A DNA stretch of 64,000 nt from CAWCXF01 sp963799455 (GCA_963799455.1 CAWCXF010000007.1:558001-622000); one strand, 5' to 3'. Shown: positions 42,754 through 51,729, counted from the stretch's first letter. Numbers and translations: made by a program. Notes: generated by a model from the sequence alone, not told the origin.

Positions 42754-43835
42754 GCGGAGGGGGAGAGGACGCCGGCGAGAAGAGCTTCGAGCCGACCCAG
42801 AAGAAGCTCGACGATGCCAGGAAGCGCGGCGAGGTCGCGCGCTCCTCCGATCTCGACACCGCCGCCGCCTATGCCGGGCTCTGGCTCGCCGCCCTCAGCT
42901 TGGGCGGCTGGTCGATGATGACCCTGGGCGACGTGCTGATGGGGATGCTCGAATCCCCCGAGCGGCTCGCGGCCGAGCTGGTCTCGCCGCAGGGCGCGGC
43001 CGCCTTGGCGGGGCTCCTGATGGCCGTGGCGCTGCCCTGCCTGCCGCTGCTGGCCGCGCCCGCGCTGGCCGCGCTCGTGTCGATCCTGGGGCAGCGCGCC
43101 TTCGTGGTCGCGCCCGAGAAGCTCAAGCCGAAGCTGTCGCGCATCTCGCCCGTGGCGGGGGCCAAGAACAAGTTCGGCGCCGACGGGATGTTCAACTTCG
43201 CCAAGAGCTCGGTGAAGATGCTCGTCGTCTCGGCCGCGCTGACCTGGTTCCTGATCCGCGAGTTGCCCGGCATCATGATGCTCGAGGAGATGGGGCCGGC
43301 GCCCGTCGCGCTGGCGCTGGTGCGCCTCCTTCCGGGCGCGCTGGTGCCGGTGCTCGCGGTCGCGGTGGTGACGGGCGTGGCCGACGCGCTGTGGCAGCAG
43401 GCCTCGCACATCCGCAAGAACCGCATGACGCGCAAGGAGATGACCGACGAGCACAAGGAGTCGGAGGGCGACCCGCACTTCAAGTCGAAGCGCCGCGCCC
43501 GCGCCCAGGAGATCGCCAACAACCGCATGATGGCCGAGGTGCCCACCGCCGACGTGGTGCTCGTCAACCCCACCCACTACGCCGTGGCGCTGCGCTGGTC
43601 GCGCGCGCCGGGCGCTGCTCCGGTCGTGGTCGCCAAGGGCGTGGACGAGATCGCGCGCCGCATCCGCGAGGCCGCCGCCGAGGCCGGCGTGCCGATCCGC
43701 TCGGACCCGCCGACCGCGCGCGCGCTCCACGCGGGCGTCGAGCTGGGGCGCGAGATCCCGCCCGAGCAGTACCGCGCCGTGGCCGCCGCGATCCGCTTCG
43801 CCGAGGCCATGCGCCAGCGCAGCCGGCGGCGATGA
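42750..43835 (+). CDS. flhB: Flagellar export switch protein FlhB
   Basis: 361 residues. Four membrane segments in the N-terminal half and a cytoplasmic autoproteolytic domain with the NPTHY cleavage motif (VLVNPTHYAVALRW, Asn near residue 273). Also typical: KSFEPTQKKLDDARKRGEVA, and MTRKEMTDEHKESEGDPHFK. FlhB switches export from rod/hook to filament subunits together with FliK. GTG start overlaps fliR. Confidence 0.96.
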   Translation: MSGGGEDAGEKSFEPTQKKLDDARKRGEVARSSDLDTAAAYAGLWLAALSLGGWSMMTLGDVLMGMLESPERLAAELVSPQGAAALAGLLMAVALPCLPLLAAPALAALVSILGQRAFVVAPEKLKPKLSRISPVAGAKNKFGADGMFNFAKSSVKMLVVSAALTWFLIRELPGIMMLEEMGPAPVALALVRLLPGALVPVLAVAVVTGVADALWQQASHIRKNRMTRKEMTDEHKESEGDPHFKSKRRARAQEIANNRMMAEVPTADVVLVNPTHYAVALRWSRAPGAAPVVVAKGVDEIARRIREAAAEAGVPIRSDPPTARALHAGVELGREIPPEQYRAVAAAIRFAEAMRQRSRRR

Positions 43836-43845
43836 GGAGGGCGGG

Positions 43846-44190
43846 GTGAGGCGCGACGGGCTCGGCGAGCTGGCCGCGCTGATGGAGGCGGCGCACCGCG
43901 CCGACGCCGCGGCGCTCGCGCGGCTCAAGCTCAAGGCCGAGGATTTGCGCCGCCGCGCCGACGCGCTGCGCGCGCCGGTGGCCCCGGCCGAGGGCGCCGA
44001 CGCGCTCGCCATGGCGGCGGCCGACCGGCACGGCCTCTGGCGCGCCTCGCGCCGCCGGGAGCTGCTCGGAGAGCTGGCGCTGGCGCGCGCCGAGATCGAG
44101 GGCGCGCGCGAGAAGGCCCGCAGGAGCTTTGGCCGCGCGCGGGCCGCCGAGGCGCTGGCGGCGCGGGGGACGGCCAAGCGCGCCGGCTGA
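43846..44190 (+). CDS. Small coiled-coil protein after flhB, FliJ-sized
   Basis: 114 residues, GTG start with GGAGGGCGG upstream. Almost wholly helical, rich in Ala, Arg, Leu and Glu (LGELAALMEAAHRADAAALA, RLKLKAEDLRRRADALRAP), ending in a basic helix. Size, helicity and place at the end of an export-apparatus operon resemble FliJ-type export chaperones, but I see no family signature, so function is unproved. Confidence 0.6.
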   Translation: MRRDGLGELAALMEAAHRADAAALARLKLKAEDLRRRADALRAPVAPAEGADALAMAAADRHGLWRASRRRELLGELALARAEIEGAREKARRSFGRARAAEALAARGTAKRAG

Positions 44191-44543
44191 CCCCATCGTG
44201 ACGCGCGGCCCCGCGCCGCGATGGTCGGCGACGTGTCCGACGACGCGCGCCCCGAGGATCCGGCCGGCCCGTTCTGGGTGCTGGGCGATCCGACGCGGCG
44301 CCGTGCCGGAGCGGCTCGGGGCGCGCGCACGGGCGAGGCGGCCGTGACGGCGCTGGCGGGGCCTTTCGGGATTCGTGCGGCGGGCGCCTGGGCGCGAGCC
44401 TGGTCGGCGTCGAGAGGGCGCCAGGCGGCGAGGGCACGCGCCTCGTCGTGACGGCGCAGGCGGCGGCGTTCGACGGCTCGGGCTTCGAGGGCGCAGGCCG
44501 GCTGCTCGCCCCACAGGACGCCGCTCGAAGGCGGGCGCCGTCC
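44191..44543 (+). other. Gap with possible broken coding sequence
   Basis: About 350 bases between convergent operons. Two stretches with strong third-base GC look coding but are in different frames: MVGDVSDDARPEDPAGPFWV (from 44221) and, past a GATTC site at 44379-44383, GRLGASLVGVERAPGGEGTR followed by LVVTAQAAAFDGSGFEGAG. A two-base change would join them, but no stop ends the joined frame before it enters the antisense of fliL2. I recognise no family. Either a truncated gene or chance. Confidence 0.35.
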
Positions 44544-45167
44544 TCAGGCGTCCTGGCGCGCGATGTCGACGATCAGCACGTCGCGCAGGCTGGACCCGAG
44601 GACGGCTCGGGCGCGCTCGCGCAGCGCCGAGCGCAAGCCCTCGATCCGCGCCTCGGCGGTGAAGCCGCCCGAGAAGCCGCCCGCGTTGGCATGGTCGAAC
44701 AGCACCCGCAGCAGCGCGTCGCGCAGCTTGGGCTCGCGCGCGAACACCGCCTCGCGCGCGCCGGGCTCGACCTCCAGGCCCAGCGAGAGCACCACCAGCG
44801 ACAGGATCCGGCCCTCGTCGATCACGGGGACGACGAACTGGTTGTCGAGCTTGACGTAGTCGTCGCCGCCCTCCTCCTTGCCGGACGCCTTGCCGGACGC
44901 CTTGGCAGAACCCTTGGCAGAACCCTTGGCAGAACCCTTGGCGGCAGGCTCGGCCTCGGGTTCGGCGCCAGCTTCGGCGGCGGCTTCGGCGGCGGGCTCG
45001 TCCGCGCCCGGCGCACCCTCGCCGGGCGCCTCCTCGGCGCCGGCCCCGCCCGGGGAGGCCACCTCGGAGGCGTCGGCGCGCGCGCCCGGCGCGAGCATGT
45101 GCGCGGCGCCGGCGCCGGCGGCGGCGCCTGCGAGCGCCATCGCCAGAAGGATCAGGGCATTCTTCAT
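44544..45167 (-). CDS. Second FliL-like basal-body protein
   Basis: 207 residues. Signal/anchor (NALILLAMALAGAAAGAGAA), acidic linker with in-frame tandem repeats (KGSAKGSAKGSAKASGKASG), then a FliL-type domain (YVKLDNQFVVPVIDEGRILS, LVVLSLGLEVEPGAREAVF, LRDVLIVDIARQ). Located after flgH, where related clusters carry a FliL family gene. It may cooperate with the first FliL at the stator. Last gene of the flgB-to-flgH operon. Confidence 0.8.
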   Translation of the reverse strand: MKNALILLAMALAGAAAGAGAAHMLAPGARADASEVASPGGAGAEEAPGEGAPGADEPAAEAAAEAGAEPEAEPAAKGSAKGSAKGSAKASGKASGKEEGGDDYVKLDNQFVVPVIDEGRILSLVVLSLGLEVEPGAREAVFAREPKLRDALLRVLFDHANAGGFSGGFTAEARIEGLRSALRERARAVLGSSLRDVLIVDIARQDA

Positions 45168-45184
45168 GGGCTCGGGACGGCCGC

Positions 45185-45910
45185 TCAGAACGGCAGCACG
45201 CGCTCGAGCGCCTGCTGGCCTCGGCGGGGCCGCTGGGCGTCGGTGATCTGGCCGCGCCCGCCATAGGAGATCCGAGCGGAGGCGATCTTGTCGTAGGTGA
45301 TCTCGTTGAGCCGCGAGATGTCCATCGGGCGCACGTAGCCGGTGACCAGCAGCTCGCGCATCTCGTAGTTGACGCGCACCTCCTGGGAGCCGCGGATCTC
45401 GAGCACGCCGTTGGGCAGCACGTCGGTCACGACGGCCGCCACGCGCAGCTCGAGCTGCTCGTTGCGGCTCACCGAGCCGTCGCCGCTCGACGCGGAGTTG
45501 CTGTTGATGCCCACCGCGTTGTCGAGGCCGACGCCCGGCAGCACCTTCGAGATCGCGCCGGGCAGGCCGAAGAGCGAGGGCATGCCGAGGCCCTCGGAGT
45601 TCTGGCGCTGGCGCTGGGCGGAGTTCGAGATCTCGGCGCTCTCGTCGATCTCGATCACGACCGTGAGGATGTCGCCCTGCTCGAGCGCGCGCCGGTCGCC
45701 CAGCAGCGACGAGCGCCCGCCGGCCCAGAGCGAGGGGCCGCCCGTGGGCGCCGCCGCGCGCGCCGAGACCGGCGTGGGCGCGGTCATCATCGCGCGCTGC
45801 TCGGGCGCGCTGTCGATCGGCGTGAGGTCGGGCGCGCGGGTCACCTGCTGGGGCTGCGCGCAGGCGACGGGCAGGATCGCCAGCGCGAGGAGGGCGAGGG
45901 GGCGGTGCAT
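45185..45910 (-). CDS. flgH: Flagellar L-ring protein FlgH
   Basis: 241 residues. Signal peptide with Cys17 (ALLALAILPVACAQPQQ), a plausible though imperfect lipobox (Pro at -3). FlgH motifs: SLWAGGRSSLLGDRRALEQGD, ILTVVIEIDESAEISNSAQR, GNMQMQG-type replaced by LELRVAAVVTDVLPNGVLEI, and EVRVNYEMRELLVTGYVRP. It forms the outer-membrane bushing around the rod. Preceded by flgA in the same operon. Confidence 0.93.
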   Translation of the reverse strand: MHRPLALLALAILPVACAQPQQVTRAPDLTPIDSAPEQRAMMTAPTPVSARAAAPTGGPSLWAGGRSSLLGDRRALEQGDILTVVIEIDESAEISNSAQRQRQNSEGLGMPSLFGLPGAISKVLPGVGLDNAVGINSNSASSGDGSVSRNEQLELRVAAVVTDVLPNGVLEIRGSQEVRVNYEMRELLVTGYVRPMDISRLNEITYDKIASARISYGGRGQITDAQRPRRGQQALERVLPF

Positions 45911-45959
45911 GAGGGGTTCTCCCTGGGGACGGCCGTTCGCGGCCGGGCTGGATGGGGGG

Positions 45960-46418
45960 CTAGACGCCCGGCGCCGCGCCCACGGCGACGGTGCCGTCGG
46001 GGCGCACGACGCCGGTGACGGTGGCGCGCGAGGCGAGGTTCATGACGCGAAGCACGTCGCCGACGCCGCCGCGGCCGAGCGCGCGGCCCTCGGTGACGAT
46101 GCTGAGGCCCCCCGCGTCGTGCACCAGCCGCACGATCTGGTTGCGATCGACCACCGCCGGCGGGCCGACGTCGCCGGGCATGATCGGCCGCCCGGCGTAG
46201 AGCGCCACGCGCGCCTCCTGGCCGACGATGGCGTCGAGCTCGAGGATCGCGCCCGGCACCTCGCCCTCCATCGTCGTGAGGTCGGAGGGCGCGAGGATGG
46301 TCTGGGCGCGGATGGTGCGCGCGGTGACCGGCGTCTGCGCGCGCGCGGGCGCCGCCGCGACGAGCGCCGCCGCCAGCGCCGCGGCCAGCGCCGCGAGGGT
46401 GAGGCCCGCGCGGATCAT
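45960..46418 (-). CDS. flgA: Flagellar P-ring assembly chaperone FlgA
   Basis: 152 residues. Signal peptide (LTLAALAAALAAALVAAAPA), then an SAF-type domain (TARTIRAQTILAPSDLTTME, YAGRPIMPGDVGPPAVVDRN, VVRPDGTVAV-like end). FlgA helps FlgI polymerise in the periplasm. ATG overlaps the flgG stop (ATGA). It is shorter than enterobacterial FlgA, as is usual in alphaproteobacteria. Confidence 0.92.
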   Translation of the reverse strand: MIRAGLTLAALAAALAAALVAAAPARAQTPVTARTIRAQTILAPSDLTTMEGEVPGAILELDAIVGQEARVALYAGRPIMPGDVGPPAVVDRNQIVRLVHDAGGLSIVTEGRALGRGGVGDVLRVMNLASRATVTGVVRPDGTVAVGAAPGV

Positions 46419-47200
46419 CGCACCTGCGCCGTGGCGCCCAGCATCTGGTCGGCCGCGGTGATGACCTTGGCGTTGAGCTCGTAGCCGCGCTGGGCCTCGA
46501 TCAGCTCCGAGATCTCGCGCACCGAGTCCACCGCCGAGTCCTCCAGGTAGCCCTGGCGCAGCGTGCCGAGCCCGTCCTCTCCGGGCGTGCCCACGAGCGC
46601 GGGGCCCGAGGCCGGGCTCTCGAGGAAGAGGTTCGAGCCCATCGCCTCCAGCCCCTTGGGGTTGGTGAAGCCCGCCAGCGTGATCTGGCCCAGCATCTCC
46701 GGATCCACCCGGTCGGCGAAGGAGCCCCAGACCTCCCCTTCGGCGTTGATCGACACCGCGCGCAGGTCGGCGGGCAGCGTGATGTCGGGCGCCACGGGGA
46801 AGCCGTCGGAGGTCACGATCAGCCCGTCCGCGGAGCGCTTGAGCGCCCCGTCGCGGGTGTAGGCCGGCACGCCCGAGGGCAGCGTCACCTCGATGTAGCC
46901 CCCGCCCTCGATCGCCACGTCGAGGTCGCCGCCGGTGGCCGAGAGCGCGCCTTGGCTGAGGTCCATCGAGATGGCGGTGGGGCGCACGCCCAGGCCGAGC
47001 TGGATGCCGGCGGGCAGCTGCGTGCCGTTCGACGCGCTGATCGTGCCGGGCCGGCTCATCTGCTGGTAGTGCAGGTCGGCGAACTCGGCGCGGCGGGGGT
47101 TGTAGCCGGTCGTGTTCATGTTGGCGAGGTTGTTCGAGATGGTCTCGACCCGCATCTGCTGGGCCAGCATCCCGCTCGCAGCGATCTTCAGGGCGCGCAT
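46415..47200 (-). CDS. flgG: Flagellar distal rod protein FlgG
   Basis: 261 residues. Starts MRALKIAASGMLAQQMRVET, ISNNLANMNTTGYNPRRAEF; contains YTRDGALKRSADGLIVTSDG; ends SELIEAQRGYELNAKVITAA. These N- and C-terminal axial helices and the length identify FlgG. It forms the distal rod and meets the L and P rings. Confidence 0.97.
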   Translation of the reverse strand: MRALKIAASGMLAQQMRVETISNNLANMNTTGYNPRRAEFADLHYQQMSRPGTISASNGTQLPAGIQLGLGVRPTAISMDLSQGALSATGGDLDVAIEGGGYIEVTLPSGVPAYTRDGALKRSADGLIVTSDGFPVAPDITLPADLRAVSINAEGEVWGSFADRVDPEMLGQITLAGFTNPKGLEAMGSNLFLESPASGPALVGTPGEDGLGTLRQGYLEDSAVDSVREISELIEAQRGYELNAKVITAADQMLGATAQVR

Positions 47201-47223
47201 GGGCTCTCTCCTCAGGCGGGGCG

Positions 47224-47937
47224 TCAGGCGCCCATGGTCTCGATCGCGCCGCGCAGGCGCTGGTCCTCGCGCTCGAGGAAGGACTGGCCGAGCTCGTAGG
47301 CGCGCTGGACCTCGATCATCCGCGCGATCTCCGAGACCGGGTTGACGTTCGAGGCCTCCAGATGCCCCTGGAGCACGCGGGCCTCGGGCGCGGGCTCGAA
47401 GCCCGCGGGGCCGGGGTCGAAGGTGGTGCCGGCGCCGCGCGTCACCGCGAGCGGATCGACGGGGACCACCAGCCCGATCTGGGCGATGGGGCCCAAGGGC
47501 GTCGAGACGGTCCCGTCGGGCCCGATCGTCACCGGCCCCGCGTCGGGCGGCAGGTTGACGGGCGCGCCGCCCTGGTCGAGCAGGCGGTGGCCGTCGAAGG
47601 TCACGAGGTCGCCCTCGGGGCCCTGGGCGAAGGCGCCGGCGCGGGTCAGGCGCTGGCCCTCGGGCGTCTCGATCGGAAAGAAGCCCTCGCCCTCGATGGC
47701 GAGGTCGAGCGCGCCGCCGGTGGGCGCGAGCGCGCCCTGCGCGGCGTCGGTCATGCGCCCGCGCGCGGTGGCCATCGAGAGCGACTCGCCCCCGGTGCGC
47801 ACGACGTGCTCGGCGAAGACGACGCCCTCGCGCCGAAAGCCCGTGGTCGAGGCGTTGGCGATGTTGTTGGCCACGACCTGCATCTCGCGCATCAGCCCCG
47901 ACTGGCGCGACAGGGTGACGTATCCGGAGGCGTCCAT
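47224..47937 (-). CDS. flgF: Flagellar proximal rod protein FlgF
   Basis: 237 residues. Starts MDASGYVTLSRQSGLMREMQ, VVANNIANASTTGFRREGVV; ends IARMIEVQRAYELGQSFLER. FlgF-type opening and length. It lies 23 bases upstream of flgG and 3 bases after fliQ in the operon. Confidence 0.95.
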   Translation of the reverse strand: MDASGYVTLSRQSGLMREMQVVANNIANASTTGFRREGVVFAEHVVRTGGESLSMATARGRMTDAAQGALAPTGGALDLAIEGEGFFPIETPEGQRLTRAGAFAQGPEGDLVTFDGHRLLDQGGAPVNLPPDAGPVTIGPDGTVSTPLGPIAQIGLVVPVDPLAVTRGAGTTFDPGPAGFEPAPEARVLQGHLEASNVNPVSEIARMIEVQRAYELGQSFLEREDQRLRGAIETMGA

Positions 47938-47940
47938 CGC

Positions 47941-48207
47941 TCAGACCCCCGCGATCAGCGGCACGAGGCGGACGGCGAAGAAGTCCGTCAGCCGCTCGGT
48001 CATGAAGCCCATGGTGACCCAGAACACCGCCACCAGGACGGCCATCTTGGGCACGAAGGTGAGCGTCATCTCCTGCACCGAGGTCAGCGCCTGGAAGAGG
48101 CCGATGGCCACGCCGGTGACGAGCGCGGCCGTCAGGATCGGCGTCGAGATCGCCACCGAGAGCCACAGGCCCTCGCGCATGGTGTCGTAGAACAACCCCT
48201 CTGGCAT
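47941..48207 (-). CDS. fliQ: Flagellar type III export protein FliQ
   Basis: 88 residues with two membrane helices (LWLSVAISTPILTAALVTGV, MAVLVAVFWVTMGFMTERLT) and the conserved loop GLFQALTSVQEMTLTFVPK. Export-gate subunit with FliP and FliR. Confidence 0.95.
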   Translation of the reverse strand: MPEGLFYDTMREGLWLSVAISTPILTAALVTGVAIGLFQALTSVQEMTLTFVPKMAVLVAVFWVTMGFMTERLTDFFAVRLVPLIAGV

Positions 48208-48235
48208 CAGGCGGCCCCCCTCGCGCGGCGCGTCA

Positions 48236-48529
48236 TCAGACGGGCATCCTCAGGATCTCCTGGTAGGCCTCGACCACGCGGTCGCGCACCGAGACGGCGG
48301 CCTCGACGGCGAGCTCGGTCTGCGCGAGCGCCTGGACGAGCGCGTAGGGGTCGGCGCCGCCGGTCATCGAGGCCTGGGCGGTCTGCTCGCCCGAGCGCAG
48401 CGTCTGGGCGAAGTCCTGGGCCGCGCGGGCGAAGCCGCCTGGCGCGCCCGCGCCCTCCTGCGGCTGGGGCTGGGCGATGTCGCGGGCGGCGCCGTAGCCG
48501 CGCGCGGCGAGGGTCGAGACAAGGTCCAT
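48236..48529 (-). CDS. fliE: Flagellar hook-basal body protein FliE
   Basis: 97 residues. C-terminal FliE signature (DPYALVQALAQTELAVEAAV, SVRDRVVEAYQEILRMPV). FliE links the MS ring and export gate to the rod. Sits between flgC and fliQ, its normal place. Confidence 0.94.
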   Translation of the reverse strand: MDLVSTLAARGYGAARDIAQPQPQEGAGAPGGFARAAQDFAQTLRSGEQTAQASMTGGADPYALVQALAQTELAVEAAVSVRDRVVEAYQEILRMPV

Positions 48530-48555
48530 CCTGGGCCTCCTTCAATGCGGGTGGG

Positions 48556-48948
48556 TCAGCGCCGGAGCAGCTCCAGCAGCGAGCGCGTCATCTGGCGCGC
48601 CTGGTCGAACATCTTGAGGTTGGCCTCGAAGCTCCGCTGGGCCTCGCGCGCGTCGGCGATCTCGACCACGAGATCGACGTTCGAGCCCTCGTAGCTGCCG
48701 TCGGGCCCCGCGAGCGGGTGGGAGGGGTCCTGGATGCGCGCGAGCTCGCGCCGGTCGAGGCGCACCCGGCCCGGCTCGACCGCGCCGGTCGGCCGGCCCC
48801 GCTCCATCACCGCCTCGAAGGAGGCCGTCTTGCGCCGGTAGCCGGGCGTGTCGGCGTTGGCGATGTTCTCCGACACCAGCCGCATGCGCGCCGACTGCGC
48901 CGCCATGCCGCTCGCGGCGATGCTCAATCCGTCGTTCATCCCGCTCAC
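48556..48948 (-). CDS. flgC: Flagellar proximal rod protein FlgC
   Basis: 130 residues. Rod motif SIAASGMAAQSARMRLVSEN followed by IANADTPGYRRKTASF, and the end SFEANLKMFDQARQMTRSLL. ATG at 48948 overlaps the flgB stop by 4 bases. Confidence 0.95.
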   Translation of the reverse strand: MSGMNDGLSIAASGMAAQSARMRLVSENIANADTPGYRRKTASFEAVMERGRPTGAVEPGRVRLDRRELARIQDPSHPLAGPDGSYEGSNVDLVVEIADAREAQRSFEANLKMFDQARQMTRSLLELLRR

Positions 48949-49322
48949 CCCTTGCCCAGGCTGGCGCGCAGGACGCTGAGCCCGCTGCGGTAGATCGCGA
49001 GCGCCCGGTCGTGGTCGTCGCGCGCGCGCGCGGCGCCCGCCATCTCGGCCTCGATCGAGACCGTGTTGCCGTCGGGCGAGGCGGGGCTTTGCGCCTCGCT
49101 CACGCGGGCGGCGGCGGGCGTGGCGCCGCCGAGATGGGCGGGGCGCGTGGCGCGCATGGCGAAGCCGTCCTCGCCGTAGGTGGCGGCGAAGTCCGTCACC
49201 GCGAGCGCGCGGTAGCCCGGCGTGTCGGCCTGGGCGATGTTCCGGGCGGCCACGGTCTGTCGCTGGCCGGCGTGCTCGGCCAGCGCCCCCGCGAGGCGGA
49301 ACGTCTCCAATCGCTCGAACAT
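48945..49322 (-). CDS. flgB: Flagellar proximal rod protein FlgB
   Basis: 125 residues. FlgB opening (MFERLETFRLAGALAEHAGQ, RQTVAARNIAQADTPGYRAL) and end DHDRALAIYRSGLSVLRASL. First gene of the nine-gene minus-strand operon; divergent from fliI over 83 bases. Confidence 0.94.
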   Translation of the reverse strand: MFERLETFRLAGALAEHAGQRQTVAARNIAQADTPGYRALAVTDFAATYGEDGFAMRATRPAHLGGATPAAARVSEAQSPASPDGNTVSIEAEMAGAARARDDHDRALAIYRSGLSVLRASLGKG

Positions 49323-49357
49323 GAAAGCTCCTGCCTTCGATGCGTCTTCAGGGCCGC

Positions 49358-49376
49358 TTAACCGCGACTCGCTTAA
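49358..49376. promoter_or_regulatory. TTAA-rich divergent promoter region between flgB and fliI
   Basis: TTAACC at 49358-49363 and TTAA at 49373-49376 lie in the short divergent gap. The first pair is spaced 11, not 7; the second TTAA has TTGC 7 bases on. Possible degenerate CtrA sites only. Confidence 0.3.
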
Positions 49377-49405
49377 TGAACCGTTGCCAAGCGAGGAGGC
49401 ATTCG

Positions 49406-50764
49406 ATGGATTCGGCCCGCTCCACCACCGCCGCCCCCGATGGGGCCGCGGCGCGGCTGCGCGGCGCGCTCGGCGCGCTGCGTCGGCCGCGTCCGATGGG
49501 CCGCGTCGCCTCGCTCGGGCAAGGCGTGGTCGAGGTCTCGGGGCTCGGGCGCCACCTGCGGCTCGGCGACCGCCTGAGCCTGCGCCCGCGCGGGCGGGAC
49601 GCCGCGCCGGTGGCCTGCGAGGTGCTGCGGATCGGACCCCTGTCGGTCACGGCGCTGCCCGAGGGGGATCTCTGCGCGGTGGCCGTGGGCTGCGCGGTGC
49701 GCTGGGAGGGGGCGCCGCGCGTCAGCCCCCACGGGGCTTGGATCGGCCGCATCGTGGACCCGGACGGACGCCCGCTCGACGGCCGCCCGCTGGCCCCGGG
49801 CGCCCATCCGCGCGCGCTGCTGGCGCCGCCGCCGGCGGCGGCCACGCGCCGCCGGCTCGGGGGGCGGCTCTCGACCGGGCTCGCGGCCTTCGACACGCTC
49901 CTGCCCTTGGTGCGCGGCCAGCGCATCGGCCTCTTCGCGGGCTCGGGCGTCGGCAAGTCCACGCTGCTCGCGGACCTCGCCCGCGGCGTCGAGGCCGACG
50001 TGGTGGTGCTCGCGCTGGTGGGCGAGCGGGGCCGCGAGCTGCGCGCCTTCACCGAGGACGCGCTGGGGCCCACCGGCATGGCGCGCTCGGTCGTCGTCGC
50101 CGCCACCTCCGACCGCGCGCCGCTGGTGCGCCGCCGCTGCGCCTGGACGGCGATGACCGTCGCCGAGCACTTCCGCGACGAGGGCGCCCATGTGCTCTTC
50201 CTGTGCGACTCGGTGACGCGCTTCGCCGAAGCCCAGCGCGAGGTCGCCCTGGCCTCGGGCGAGAGCGCCTCGCTGCGCGGATACCCGCCCTCGATGGCAG
50301 GCGCGGTGGCGGGGCTCGCGGAGCGCGCGGGGCCGGGGGCCGAAGGCACGGGCGACATCACCGCCGTCTTCAGCGTGCTGGTGGCGGGCTCCGACATGGA
50401 GGAGCCCGTGGCCGACACGCTGCGCGGCGTGCTCGACGGGCACGTGGTGCTCGACCGCGCCATCGCCGAGCGCGGCCGCTTCCCGGCGGTGGACGCGCTG
50501 CGCTCGGTCTCGCGCTCGCTGCCGGCCGCGGCGTCCGCTCCCGAGAACGCGCTCATCGCCCGCGCGCGCCGGCTGCTGGGCGCCTATGACCGCTCCGAGC
50601 TGATGGTGCGCTCGGGCCTCTACAGCCCCGGCGCGGACGCCGAGCTCGACGAGGCGGTGGCGCTCCAGCCTGCGCTCGACGCCTATCTCGCCGAGCGCTC
50701 CGAGGCGCCCGAGGCCGCCTTCGCGCGGCTCGCGGCGATCCTCGGCGCGGTGCGGGGTGCCTGA
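49406..50764 (+). CDS. fliI: Flagellum-specific ATPase FliI
   Basis: 452 residues. Walker A GSGVGKST near 179-186, Walker B VLFLCDSVTRF, and the family stretch GERGRELRAFTEDALG and RGYPPSMAGAVAGLAER. FliI with FliH and FliJ prepares export substrates. I choose ATG 49406 because GAGGAGG lies 6 bases upstream; the frame is open to 49340 but without a ribosome site. It stands alone between two divergent operons. Confidence 0.95.
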   Translation: MDSARSTTAAPDGAAARLRGALGALRRPRPMGRVASLGQGVVEVSGLGRHLRLGDRLSLRPRGRDAAPVACEVLRIGPLSVTALPEGDLCAVAVGCAVRWEGAPRVSPHGAWIGRIVDPDGRPLDGRPLAPGAHPRALLAPPPAAATRRRLGGRLSTGLAAFDTLLPLVRGQRIGLFAGSGVGKSTLLADLARGVEADVVVLALVGERGRELRAFTEDALGPTGMARSVVVAATSDRAPLVRRRCAWTAMTVAEHFRDEGAHVLFLCDSVTRFAEAQREVALASGESASLRGYPPSMAGAVAGLAERAGPGAEGTGDITAVFSVLVAGSDMEEPVADTLRGVLDGHVVLDRAIAERGRFPAVDALRSVSRSLPAAASAPENALIARARRLLGAYDRSELMVRSGLYSPGADAELDEAVALQPALDAYLAERSEAPEAAFARLAAILGAVRGA

Positions 50765-50903
50765 GGCGGGGCGAGGCGGCGGGGCCGGGGGCGAGGCGGG
50801 CGGCTCGGCCGCCCGAGGGGACGGGTCGGGGTGACGGGGGCGATCGGGCGACGGCGCGGGCGCCCAGATCGGGCGACGGCTCGGGCGCCCGGCGGCCCGC
50901 GCC

Positions 50904-51708
50904 TCAGCCGAAGGCGCCCGTGAGCAGTGCCAGCGCGGTGCCCGCGGGCGAGGTGTCGGTGCCGAAGCCCTGGGAGAGCTGCGACCGGGCGAGGTAGATC
51001 CGCGTCAGCTCCTCGCGCCTCCCGGGATCGGCGAACTGCGCCACGCCCTCGTCGCCGAAGGCCGACCGCGCCTTGTCCTGGAAGATCTCGAGCTGGCGGT
51101 CCACGTCGAGCGTGCCGAAGGATTCTGGGCAGCCCGAAGGCGGTCTCGAACACCTGGCGCAGCGGCGGCGTGCCCATGATCGTGAACCAGCGCGTCGAGT
51201 CGGAGACGTCGCGCCCGGCGATCGTCGGAAGCTCGCGCTCGAGGTTGAGCGCGAGCCGCATGGCGGGATCCTGCTCGCCCACCGCCTCCTCGAACCCCCG
51301 CGCCTCGTAGGCCGCGACGATCCGCTCGGCGAAGCCCAGTCGCGCGGTCGCGGGGCCGAGGGGGCTGTCGAAGCCGAAGGCGCGCGCCATCTCGGCGTAG
51401 CGCTTGTCGGTGAGCTTGTTGGCGAGCGCGGTGCGCTCGGTCGTGCCCTCCTCGAGGATGCGGCGCACGAAGTAGCGGTTGTCGATGTCGCTGTCGAGCC
51501 CGAAGGCGCCGAGCGCGACCTTGAGGAGCTGGCGGTCGCCCACCAGCTCCTCGGCGGTGCGGATCCCGGCGATGCCCTGCGCGAATCGCTCCGTCTCGCG
51601 CGCGGTGGCCGCGGAGGCGGCGTAGGCCGCCTGCTGGGACGCCCCGGTGCGCTTGAGGAACGCCCAGCCGGCGAGGCCCCCGAGCGGCACGACCGGCGTG
51701 AAGTTCAC
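50904..51708 (-). CDS. DUF1217 flagellar-cluster protein, frameshifted
   Basis: 267 residues when repaired. GTG start, leader VNFTPVVPLGGLAGWAFLKR, then the DUF1217 pattern (LLKVALGAFGLDSDIDNRYF, RRILEEGTTERTALANKLTD, WFTIMGTPPLRQVFETAFGL). After FGLP the frame becomes arginine-rich; removing one A next to GAATC (51121-51125) gives LPESFGTLDVDRQLEIFQDK and the natural end GTALALLTGAFG. DUF1217 proteins occur in alphaproteobacterial flagellar clusters; role unclear. It follows flbT and probably belongs to the flagellin operon. Confidence 0.85.
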
Positions 51709-51729
51709 GGCGCGATCCTCACCCCGGCC

